Source: UBA4781 sp963556045 | Lineage (GTDB): Bacteria; Chloroflexota; Anaerolineae; Anaerolineales; Anaerolineaceae | DNA: 64,000 bases | Direction: 5' to 3' | Assembly: GCA_963556045.3 (NCBI GenBank) | Contig: CAUVYA020000002.1 | Coordinates: 868,001 to 932,000 of the forward strand | Shown here: in pieces, positions 53,201 through 61,088 of the stretch | How positions within the stretch are numbered: the first letter of the stretch is position 1 | Layout: each line of letters opens with the position of its first letter | Notes under the pieces: generated by a model | Seen by the model: the letters and a program-made list of their open reading frames with translations, nothing else | Told to the model about the DNA's origin: nothing | Databases searched by the model: none | Translations under genes and position numbers: made by a program

Positions 53201-53452
53201 TCAGCTATGACGGTCAAGGATCATCAGCGTTCGATACCCGCACACTCCCTGAGAAGCATTCTTTCCCAGCGGGCAGCCCCTGCACGAGCCAGCCGAGCAT
53301 TTCACAGGAACAGGTTTCGTGCTGCCGGACCTGTTCATGGTTCTGAGAATACCTTCCAGAGCAGCCGCATCCATATTCATTTTTCCAGCCAGGTCATTCA
53401 ATACCACTACCCCGTGATTCTTTTCGATCTCTCGTAATATTTCCTTAACCAT
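53201..53452 (-). CDS. feoC: FeoC-like small winged-helix protein with Fe-S cysteines
   Basis: 83 residues from the ATG at 53452, preceded by AGGAG. Winged-helix start (MVKEILREIEKNHGVVVLNDLAGKMNMDAAALEGILRTM), then a Cys cluster C-SAGS-C-RG-C-PLGKNASQG-V-C typical of FeoC, which can bind an oxygen-sensitive [4Fe-4S] cluster. FeoC modulates FeoB activity or stability in response to oxygen or iron. Lies 65 bases after feoB. Confidence 0.85.
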   Translation of the reverse strand: MVKEILREIEKNHGVVVLNDLAGKMNMDAAALEGILRTMNRSGSTKPVPVKCSAGSCRGCPLGKNASQGVCGYRTLMILDRHS

Positions 53453-53517
53453 TTTTCTCCTGACATCAACTCCAACGGGGGAGTCTGTTTCCTGCCATAC
53501 CTGTTTTTCTATCCAAT

Positions 53518-55734
53518 TCACAATAACAAGGAGCCAATTTGAAAGATGGCAACAGACGCGATCCATGCCAGTACAAACTGCCCGATCATACTCACCCACA
53601 TCCATTTCGCGCCGAATTCATGTTTCTCTGCTGCCACCGCCACCATACAGGGGGTGTACAGCAGCACAAATACCATGAAAGAAAAGGATGCCAGCGCCCC
53701 CCTGCCGCCGCTGGAGCCTTCAAAACTGTCATGAACGGCGGTCATCAAAGCCGTTGGCTCCATTTCTTCTTCTTCCTCAAAAAGATTCACTCCCACGATG
53801 AGGGGGATGGATCTAACCGTATCCCAGGCAGAAACGAAGAAAGAAGAGATGATCTGCCATACATCCTGCAGGAAAGTGGTTTGCGCGATCTCTTCCTGTT
53901 CTTCCTGCTCAACATCATAAATTTGCGACATGGTGCTTACCACCACTTCCTTCGCCACGAATCCCGTCAGCAGGGAACCGGAAGCTTCCCATGTTCCAAA
54001 TCCGGCGGGTTCAAAAATGGGCGCGATCACCGATGAGACGGAAGCGAACGCGCTGTCGCTCACCGGGGCATCTGCAAATGTACCTTCGCCCTTTACAGGC
54101 AACGCCAGTAATGCCCAGATAACCATGCTGGTAACCAAAATCAAACTCCAGGCTTTCTTTACGAACGCATTGGTGCGTTCAGACATCTGCGACCAGATGC
54201 TTTTCAAGGTTGGGCGCCGGTACGGAGGAAGCTCCATCACAAAGGGAGAGGCATCCTGCCCTTTGAACACGGTGTTCTTCAAAAGCAGCCCTACCAGTAT
54301 CGCTACGACAATTCCGATCACGTACATTGAGAAGATCACTAACCCGCTATTTTCAGGAAAGAATACAGAAGCAAACAGCACATACACCGGCAGCCGCGCC
54401 CCGCAGCTCATAAAAGGCACCAGCAGGCTGGTGAGGATGCGGTCCTTTTCATTTTCCAGCGTGCGGGTGGCATAGATAGCGGGTACCGTGCAGCCGAAAC
54501 CGACGATCATCGGCAGGAAACTCTTGCCGTGCAGCCCCAGCCCATGCATCAGACGATCCATCACAAAGGCTGCTCTCGCCATGTAGCCGGAGTCTTCCAG
54601 TACAGCCAGAGCCAGATACAGCATCATCAGAACAGGCACAAACACCAGAACACCCCCAACCCCCGCGATGATGCCGTCAACAAATAACGATTCCACCCAG
54701 GTGCCGCCCAGGTGCAGGATTGATAAAAGCGTGACCGTCCAGCTGGTCAGCGGTCCGCCGATCACACCGTCCACCCAGTCCAGGAACGGAGCAGCCACAT
54801 CACTGGTCAGCTTGAACACAATCCACATCAATCCCAGGAAAATAGGAATGCCAAAAACACGATGGGTCACAATTCGATCCACTTTATCGGAAAGACTAAC
54901 TTTTTGCGTTTTCGGTTTGACAACAGCGCTGCAGACGATCTCATGGATCGCGCTGTAATACGCGTCGGCTACTTCTGTATCAATATCCATATCCGATTTG
55001 GATGCATATTGTGAAGAAAAATTGCGCGCTTCTTCCATTAATGGCTCATACGATTCATCACCCTGCATTTCATCCAGAATGCCTTTGTCGCCCTCCAACA
55101 GCTTGATCGCCAGCCATCTTGGATCAAATGACGCCATCATTTCCGGCATCTTTTCTATCGCATCCTGTAATCTGGCTATCTCCCCCTCCAGTGCTTTACT
55201 GAACTGCGCGGGAATTCGTTTATCGTATTTTTCCGTCGTTTTGGCGCTTTGCAGAATGCAGTCTTTCAACTCATTGATCCCCTCACCATCACGGGCTACC
55301 AGAAGAACAACCGGAATGCCCAGGGCATCCTTGAGTTTTTCTATATCAATTTGTATTTCTCTTTCCTGAACAACGTCCATCATATTCAACGCAGCAATAA
55401 CCGGAATACCCAGTTCGATCAGCTGCATGGTCAGATAGAGATTGCGTTCGATATTGGCGGCATCAATGATAGAAACCACCAGATCGGGTTTTTCTTTGAT
55501 CACATAATCTCTTGCAATGATTTCTTCGAGAGAATAAGCAGTAAGGCTGTACGTTCCCGGCAGATCCACGACACTGATCGTTTCTTCTTGATATTTGAAA
55601 GTTCCCTCTTTCTTTTCTACTGTTTTGCCGGGCCAGTTTCCCACGTGCTGTTTTGTACCGGTGAGCTGGTTAAAAACGGTGGATTTTCCACAATTGGGAT
55701 TCCCCGCCAGTGCGATGGTGTACTTGTTTTTCAT
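53518..55734 (-). CDS. feoB: Ferrous iron transporter FeoB
   Basis: 738 residues. N-terminal G domain: G1 GNPNCGKST, G3 DLPGTY, G4 region NMMD; then a helical GDI-like spacer to about residue 270. The membrane part has about nine helices with the gate motifs GLGLHGKSFLPMIVGFGCTVPA and MSCGARLPVYVLFA. Nucleotide-coupled Fe2+ uptake, expected of an anaerobe. Third gene of feoA-feoA-feoB-feoC, 26 bases after the second feoA. Confidence 0.96.
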   Translation of the reverse strand: MKNKYTIALAGNPNCGKSTVFNQLTGTKQHVGNWPGKTVEKKEGTFKYQEETISVVDLPGTYSLTAYSLEEIIARDYVIKEKPDLVVSIIDAANIERNLYLTMQLIELGIPVIAALNMMDVVQEREIQIDIEKLKDALGIPVVLLVARDGEGINELKDCILQSAKTTEKYDKRIPAQFSKALEGEIARLQDAIEKMPEMMASFDPRWLAIKLLEGDKGILDEMQGDESYEPLMEEARNFSSQYASKSDMDIDTEVADAYYSAIHEIVCSAVVKPKTQKVSLSDKVDRIVTHRVFGIPIFLGLMWIVFKLTSDVAAPFLDWVDGVIGGPLTSWTVTLLSILHLGGTWVESLFVDGIIAGVGGVLVFVPVLMMLYLALAVLEDSGYMARAAFVMDRLMHGLGLHGKSFLPMIVGFGCTVPAIYATRTLENEKDRILTSLLVPFMSCGARLPVYVLFASVFFPENSGLVIFSMYVIGIVVAILVGLLLKNTVFKGQDASPFVMELPPYRRPTLKSIWSQMSERTNAFVKKAWSLILVTSMVIWALLALPVKGEGTFADAPVSDSAFASVSSVIAPIFEPAGFGTWEASGSLLTGFVAKEVVVSTMSQIYDVEQEEQEEIAQTTFLQDVWQIISSFFVSAWDTVRSIPLIVGVNLFEEEEEMEPTALMTAVHDSFEGSSGGRGALASFSFMVFVLLYTPCMVAVAAEKHEFGAKWMWVSMIGQFVLAWIASVAIFQIGSLLL

Positions 55735-55760
55735 TTTTCTCCTTTGCTATCATTCATGAA

Positions 55761-56084
55761 TTACCAGTGATGATGACCAGAGCGTCCGTGCATGCGCCCG
55801 TAGTGTTTTCCAAATCGCGCTTTCTTATGATCATGAGAAGCAGAAACATCCATACCTTCCATTTGAGGTTCAACCAGGATGTGATGGGACAATCCACGTC
55901 CAATCGCTAATCGCGATTCTTTTACTGCCAGAATGAGAGGTCCATCACAATTCTGTGCGACGATGGTCATTTCAGTGCCCGGAGTGAGACCAAGAGAGGT
56001 GAGCCTTTTTTGCACACCCATGCCACCCCGGATGGAAACGAGTTTCAACAACTGCCCCTGAGGAGCAAGGCTAAGCGGCATCAT
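55761..56084 (-). CDS. feoA: FeoA-domain protein with a His-rich tail
   Basis: 107 residues. SH3-like FeoA fold in the first 75 residues (RGGMGVQKRLTSLGLTPGTEMTIV, then LAIGRGLSHHILVEP). The extra C-terminal 30 residues are rich in His, Lys and Gly (SASHDHKKARFGKHYGRMHG, ending HHHW) and could bind metal. Its ATG lies within the end of the first feoA, four bases after AGGAG. Interacts with FeoB. Confidence 0.9.
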   Translation of the reverse strand: MMPLSLAPQGQLLKLVSIRGGMGVQKRLTSLGLTPGTEMTIVAQNCDGPLILAVKESRLAIGRGLSHHILVEPQMEGMDVSASHDHKKARFGKHYGRMHGRSGHHHW

Positions 56085-56310
56085 GCAGCTCCTGCACCAT
56101 CACCTGCCTGGCTTCCTCTTTTCGTAGAGAAAGGTTATATCCCCGCACTTCAAATTCGATAGGATCTCCAAAAGGAGCCACACGGATCACTTTTATGTGT
56201 GTTCCACGCGTTAATCCCATATCCATGATGCGCGTACGAATTCTTCCCTTTCCCCCAATCTGTTTGACCACACAATCTGTTCCAATTGGTACACAATCCA
56301 GAGTCATCAT
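56071..56310 (-). CDS. feoA: FeoA-domain protein
   Basis: 79 residues from the ATG at 56310 (or 56307), three bases after GAGGTG. SH3-like fold with GGKGRIRTRIMDMGLTRGTHIKVIRVAP and the C-terminal YNLSLRKEEARQV. First gene of the feo operon; overlaps the second feoA by 14 bases. Normal FeoA length. Confidence 0.92.
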   Translation of the reverse strand: MMTLDCVPIGTDCVVKQIGGKGRIRTRIMDMGLTRGTHIKVIRVAPFGDPIEFEVRGYNLSLRKEEARQVMVQELHDAA

Positions 56311-56320
56311 AATCACCTCA

Positions 56321-56373
56321 TAGTTTATACTAATTATTCTGGTTAGCATATACTAATTCTATGTATATGTCAA
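56321..56373 (-). promoter_or_regulatory. Promoter and DtxR-like operators of the feo operon
   Basis: On the minus strand: TTGACA (56373-56368), 17-base spacer, TATGCT (56350-56345). The near-palindrome TTAGCATATACTAA (56343-56356) covers the -10, and a related TAGTTTATACTAA lies at 56321-56333. TTAG...CTAA half-sites suit an iron-dependent DtxR/IdeR-family repressor. No such regulator gene is in the window. Confidence 0.7.
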
Positions 56374-56443
56374 GTTTTCCGCTAAAATATGAATCTGATT
56401 ATGTATAATTACTCACTCACCAGAAAAAATCAGAGGCACAAAC

Positions 56444-57505
56444 ATGAACGTATCACGACAGATTGAAGACATTCTTCGGGCAGCAGATAACGGGGTTCGA
56501 CCTTCCAAGACGGAATGCATCACCCTGCTTGAACTGCCTGAATATTCTCCCGAATGTTCTCTGTTACGAGCTACAGCAGATGCGATTTCCAGACAGCTTT
56601 TTGAGAATCATGCCATGCTGCTGGCGCAGATCGGAATTGATATAGCCCCCTGCCCGGCTGACTGCCAGTTCTGCAGCTTCGCAGAAAGTATCACCCAATT
56701 TCCCCGTCAAACCATGGCGATCGACACGGTCCTGGAATACAGCCGTATGCTCACTGCCAGGAACACCCTACATTCTTTATTCTTGATGACCATGCATACC
56801 TTTGACCATGACCATCTTCTCAAGGTGATCCAGGAATTACGCAAGATGATTTCCCCTGCGGTTCATATCGTTTTGAACATCGGCGATTTTAACCGCACGC
56901 AGGCAGATGAATTCCATGCTGCAGGTGTCAATGGCGCCTACCATGTACGACGATTGCGCGAGGGCATTGATAACACGCTGGCGCCTTCTGCCAGGTTACA
57001 AACGATTGAGATCATCAAAGAAGCAGGTCTGGATTGGTATACCTGCTGCGAACCGATCGGTCCGGAACACAGCAATACTGAGATCGTTGACCAGATCTTC
57101 GAAAGCTATGATCTGGGCTGTTTCCAGAACGCCGCCATGCGCAGGGTGGTGATCCCCAACAGCAAATTGAATAACTACGGCAAGATCAGTGAGCTGCGCT
57201 TGGCGCAGATCGTCAGTGTAGTGACTCTGGCAGGACTGGAATGCGATGAATTAAGCAGCATTGCCGTTCATGAACCCAACGCACTGGGATTGCTGGCGGG
57301 AGCAAACTGCATCTACGCGGAAGCAGGAGCCAATCCACGTGATACACAAACCAAAACCGAGCAATCACGAGGTCTCAACCTGCAGGATTGTGAAGAGTTA
57401 TTGCTGGAATGTGGATACAGCACCGTCATGCTGCCCGGGAAAAAAGAATTCCCTATTAGCGGATATGATTTCCGACCGTACAAAGGCGCTTCGCAGATAC
57501 AATAA
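56444..57505 (+). CDS. BioB/HydE-like radical SAM enzyme, AOR-linked
   Basis: 353 residues. The radical SAM cluster motif C-P-A-D-C-Q-F-C (C-x3-C-x2-C) is at about residues 69-76. The TIM barrel continues through LFLMTMHTFDHDHLLKVIQELR, VNGAYHVRRLREGIDNTLAPSAR and WYTCCEPIGPEHSNTEIVDQI, then a BATS-like C-terminal region (NPRDTQTKTEQSRGLNLQDCEELLLECGY). It resembles biotin-synthase-like proteins, but no biotin genes are nearby. Only 33 bases separate it from a tungsten-type AOR gene with a clear ribosome binding site, so a role in that enzyme's cofactor, substrate or maturation is possible. Divergent from feo. Confidence 0.88.
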   Translation: MNVSRQIEDILRAADNGVRPSKTECITLLELPEYSPECSLLRATADAISRQLFENHAMLLAQIGIDIAPCPADCQFCSFAESITQFPRQTMAIDTVLEYSRMLTARNTLHSLFLMTMHTFDHDHLLKVIQELRKMISPAVHIVLNIGDFNRTQADEFHAAGVNGAYHVRRLREGIDNTLAPSARLQTIEIIKEAGLDWYTCCEPIGPEHSNTEIVDQIFESYDLGCFQNAAMRRVVIPNSKLNNYGKISELRLAQIVSVVTLAGLECDELSSIAVHEPNALGLLAGANCIYAEAGANPRDTQTKTEQSRGLNLQDCEELLLECGYSTVMLPGKKEFPISGYDFRPYKGASQIQ

Positions 57506-57538
57506 TACCAACGACGAACTCCATCAGGAGGGAAGATA

Positions 57539-59515
57539 ATGAAAGGGTTATACCGGCAAGATACTGTATCCATTGATCTATCCAGTGGTGAATCTCGTAT
57601 CGAGATGATTCCGGATGAGGTCTATGAAAAATACCTGTCGGGGCTTGGTCTGGGAGTATTTTACCTTTACCGGCACATTCCAGCCGGTTGTGATGCTCTG
57701 GGACCGGATAACATACTTGGTTTTGTAAGCGGCTTATTGACAGGAACAGGCAGTCTGATGACCGGACGCTGGCTGACGGTGTGTAAATCACCTTTGACCG
57801 GCGGATGGGGTGACGCCAACTGCGGAGGAACGCTCTCCCCTGCCATTAAACGCTGCGGTTTCGATGCCATCTTCATCCACGGACGGGCTGAACAGCCGGT
57901 GTATATCCTGGTAGAAAATGAGAAAGTATCCATGCATGATGCCGGGCATCTCTGGGGTAAAAAAGACGCCCTCGAATCGGAAGAGCTGCTGCTGGAAGAA
58001 TATAAACAGTACGGGAAAAAAGCCAGCGTTGCCGTGATCGGAATGGCAGGAGAGAGAATAAGCCTGCTATCAGGTATCAGCAACGCCGGTGGGCGCATGG
58101 CAGCCCGCTCCGGGGTGGGCGCCGTGATGGGCTCCAAGAATCTGAAGGCGCTGGTATTGTGCGGGAATCAGCCGATCAGCGGGCATGATCTTCAGCACAT
58201 CAAAGCCCTCAACAAGCAGTACACACGCAGCATCCGCAACCAGAAACTGCAGAATTTCGTCAGCGGCGGCATGTTCCCCATGCTGGGGGGATTCCTACTG
58301 GGGGGAGCATATACCAAACGCATTCCGGGATTATTGTATGCAGCATTGCTCAAGAAGTGGGGCACCAGTATCAGCAACACGCTCGGCATGCGCTGCGGAG
58401 ACAATCCCATCATGAACTGGAAGGGATCGGTCAAACAGTTTTCACGGCAGTCTTTCAAGCACCTGAACCCCGATCTGATCACAGACACCGAGATCAAAAA
58501 ATACGGCTGCTACTCGTGCGCCATAAGCTGTGGTGGCATCTGTCAATTCAAAGACCCACACAGCGGGCAAATCCGTGAAACACATAAACCGGAATATGAG
58601 ACCGTCAACGCTTTTGGTGGGCTGTTGATGAACACCAACCTGGAGGCGATCTACCACATCAACGACATGCTCAACCGAGCTGGCATGGACAGTATTTCCG
58701 CCGGAGCCACGGTCGCGTTCGCGCTGGAATGTTATGAACAGGGCTTGCTCGACCGCGATGATACCGGCGGCTTGGAACTCACCTGGGGCAACGCGGAAGC
58801 GATCACCGCACTGGTTGGCTTGATGATCGAACGCAAAGGGTTGGGGGCTATCCTGGCGGATGGAACGCGTCTGGCAGCCCAGCGCATCGGAAAAAACGCT
58901 CAGCAATATGCTATCCATGCCGGTGGTCAGGAGCCTGGTATGCATGATGGTCGGCTGGATCCGCAGCTTGGACTGCAGTACAGTGTAGATCCGACACCAG
59001 GCAGACACACCATTGGCTCAGGTCTATATTACAACATGATGCAGCTATGGCGTTTCACAGATGCTGCCCCCAAACAGGCTTTGCTCTACCCCCGCAGGAA
59101 AGAGTTTCAACCTTCCGAAGAGAACGCGATCATCTCAGTTATCAGCAGCAGTATCAAGATGGTGCTGGATGGCGCCGGAGGCTGCCTTTTCGCGCTGATC
59201 AGCGGATTGCATAACTGGCGGCTGTTCGATTACCTGAACGCAGCCACCGGATGGAACAAATCAGCGGATGATTACCTGCTGATCGGAAAACGCATCCAGA
59301 CGCTGCGCCAGCTGTTCAACATCCGCGAGGGTATTGATCCCCGGCAGAATAACCTCCACACTAGAGCGCTGGGAAATCCCCCCCAGCAAGCGGGACCATT
59401 GAAGAATAAACGAGTAGCGATTGATGAAATGCGGCGTCTGCATTGGAAGCAATTCGGATGGCATGAAGAGACAGGCATTCCTCTTGAAGCGACCGTTCGC
59501 GATTTGGGTCTCTAA
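57539..59515 (+). CDS. Aldehyde:ferredoxin oxidoreductase family protein, second copy
   Basis: 658 residues. N-terminal VSIDLSSGESRIEMIPDEVY; pterin-binding segments (GGWGDANCGGTLSPAIKRCGFDAIFIHG, GRMAARSGVGAVMGSKNLKALVL), and the complete cluster motif C324-YS-C327-AIS-C331 with the distal C549. Unlike the other copy, all four [4Fe-4S] ligands are present. No small Fe-S subunit gene is adjacent. Co-transcribed with the radical SAM gene (AGGAGGGA before the ATG). The substrate is unknown. Confidence 0.92.
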   Translation: MKGLYRQDTVSIDLSSGESRIEMIPDEVYEKYLSGLGLGVFYLYRHIPAGCDALGPDNILGFVSGLLTGTGSLMTGRWLTVCKSPLTGGWGDANCGGTLSPAIKRCGFDAIFIHGRAEQPVYILVENEKVSMHDAGHLWGKKDALESEELLLEEYKQYGKKASVAVIGMAGERISLLSGISNAGGRMAARSGVGAVMGSKNLKALVLCGNQPISGHDLQHIKALNKQYTRSIRNQKLQNFVSGGMFPMLGGFLLGGAYTKRIPGLLYAALLKKWGTSISNTLGMRCGDNPIMNWKGSVKQFSRQSFKHLNPDLITDTEIKKYGCYSCAISCGGICQFKDPHSGQIRETHKPEYETVNAFGGLLMNTNLEAIYHINDMLNRAGMDSISAGATVAFALECYEQGLLDRDDTGGLELTWGNAEAITALVGLMIERKGLGAILADGTRLAAQRIGKNAQQYAIHAGGQEPGMHDGRLDPQLGLQYSVDPTPGRHTIGSGLYYNMMQLWRFTDAAPKQALLYPRRKEFQPSEENAIISVISSSIKMVLDGAGGCLFALISGLHNWRLFDYLNAATGWNKSADDYLLIGKRIQTLRQLFNIREGIDPRQNNLHTRALGNPPQQAGPLKNKRVAIDEMRRLHWKQFGWHEETGIPLEATVRDLGL

Positions 59516-59674
59516 GCTCCAGTAGATGTCCGCCGAATCTCGATTTTCGAAACGATCTATTCCGCTTCATTAATAAAATAGAATACCTCCACAGGATGAA
59601 CCGATTTCAGTCTTATGAAGGATGGTGTTTCAAGCGTGACCTTTTATCATAAACACATGATCGGAGGTTGCAGC

Positions 59675-60523
59675 ATGCCTGAAATGCAGACCATTACAAA
59701 ACTACCCTTTACACACAGCATCCAAAACCACATCTATTCGGATCTGCGTCAAATAATAACCCGCTTTTCCCCTGTGACGCTGGATGAAATCCAGGACTAC
59801 GCACTGCAGGATCGCGTGGATACAAAATATTTGATCCGTTTGATGGATCTCCCGGCTCTCCTCAAAGCGCTGTACGACTCCTATTCCATTCTGGAGGTGG
59901 AAACATATAAGATCAACGGTTATCGTACTCTCTATCTCGATACACCTGTGTTAAGTTTCTACCACGATCATCATAATGGCAAGCGACCGCGCTACAAAAT
60001 TCGTATGCGCGAATATCTGAGCAGTGGTCAGGTTTTCTTTGAGATCAAAAAGAAAGAAAATGAGTTCCGTACTATTAAGAACCGTGTTGAGATCTCCCGG
60101 ATCAGGGAATATCTCACCCCACCGATGCGCGATTTTCTGAGTGGATATTATCCTGGAGAAGCACGCAATCTTCAGCCAGCCTTATGGAACACGTTTGACC
60201 GCATCACGCTGATTAACAACAACACCTTCGAGCGATTAACCGTAGATAGTGGGCTTTCCTTCTTCAACAATACAAATACCCTGCAGCTTTCCCATCTGGC
60301 TGTACTGGAATTAAAGCAGAGTGATTTCTCCAGAGCGTCTACGATCATTCAGACATTAAAACTAAAAGGATATCAGCCCATCTCGTTCAGTAAATACTGC
60401 ACCGGCATCGCTACGCTCAGAACGGATGTGAAAAGAAACCGCTTTAAAAAGAATTTCCTCGAATTTCAAGCCTCAACCAAAAGGACCTATGACCATGTCA
60501 GCTTTATTCCAGTACACGCTTAA
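59675..60523 (+). CDS. VTC-domain (polyphosphate polymerase-like) protein
   Basis: 282 residues from the ATG at 59675, seven bases after GGAGG; upstream ATGs lack a site. VTC fold: RVDTKYLIRLMDLPALLKAL, RTLYLDTP, the basic tunnel strands KRPRYKIRMREYL and VFFEIKKKENEFRTIKNRVEI, and ELKQ near the end. In yeast Vtc4 this tunnel makes polyphosphate from ATP; bacterial homologues next to CotH and DUF4956 are not characterised. Overlaps the next gene by about 30 bases. Confidence 0.88.
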   Translation: MPEMQTITKLPFTHSIQNHIYSDLRQIITRFSPVTLDEIQDYALQDRVDTKYLIRLMDLPALLKALYDSYSILEVETYKINGYRTLYLDTPVLSFYHDHHNGKRPRYKIRMREYLSSGQVFFEIKKKENEFRTIKNRVEISRIREYLTPPMRDFLSGYYPGEARNLQPALWNTFDRITLINNNTFERLTVDSGLSFFNNTNTLQLSHLAVLELKQSDFSRASTIIQTLKLKGYQPISFSKYCTGIATLRTDVKRNRFKKNFLEFQASTKRTYDHVSFIPVHA

Positions 60524-61082
60524 TTTTTTCATCAACTTCCTGACCGCTTTCGTGATCGTCAGATACATCTATTACCCGCAGCGACGCTCGCAGAAATTCG
60601 CGCTGACCTTTTTAGGGTTCAACACCATCATCTTCATTCTATTCAACTTTCTGGCAAGTATTGAACTGAGTATGGGTGTTGGTTTTGGATTGTTTGCGAT
60701 CTTCTCCGTCTTGCGCTACCGCACCGATCCCATGCCCTCACGTGAAATGACCTATCTATTCATCCTGATCGCACTCCCGATGATCAATTTCGTAATGCTC
60801 AGCCAGAACGCGTATGCCGAACTGGCACTTACAACAGTTTTGATCTCCATGGTACTGCTCTTCCTGGAGAGAGGCTGGGGATTTCATTTCATGGCTTCCA
60901 AGTCGATCACCTATGAAAAGATCAATCTGGTGAATGCTAACAATCAAAAAGAATTAATCGCTGATCTGGAAGAACGAACCGGACTAAAGATCCACTATGT
61001 TGATATTAATAAAATTAATTTCCTTAACGATACTGCTGAACTCAAGGTGTATTACGAGGAAAGCAAAAACGGCAATGGATAG
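60495..61082 (+). CDS. DUF4956 membrane protein
   Basis: 195 residues from the ATG at 60495 (AAAGGA nine bases upstream; ATG 60489 is the alternative). Four membrane helices in the first 130 residues (LNFFINFLTAFVIVRYIYY, then FLGFNTIIFILFNFLASIEL), with the conserved GVGFGLFAIFSVLRYRTDPM loop, then a soluble C-terminal ferredoxin-like domain (LIADLEERTGLKIHYVDIN). It always keeps company with VTC-domain and CotH genes in the families I know. Its role is unknown, possibly the export channel or anchor of the pair. Confidence 0.88.
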   Translation: MSALFQYTLNFFINFLTAFVIVRYIYYPQRRSQKFALTFLGFNTIIFILFNFLASIELSMGVGFGLFAIFSVLRYRTDPMPSREMTYLFILIALPMINFVMLSQNAYAELALTTVLISMVLLFLERGWGFHFMASKSITYEKINLVNANNQKELIADLEERTGLKIHYVDINKINFLNDTAELKVYYEESKNGNG

Positions 61083-61088
61083 ACTGTT

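Noticed and set aside
56444..57505. Annotation as biotin synthase
   Set aside because: Radical SAM motif and fold resemble BioB, but there are no biotin genes nearby and the operon partner is an AOR; the specific name is not justified.
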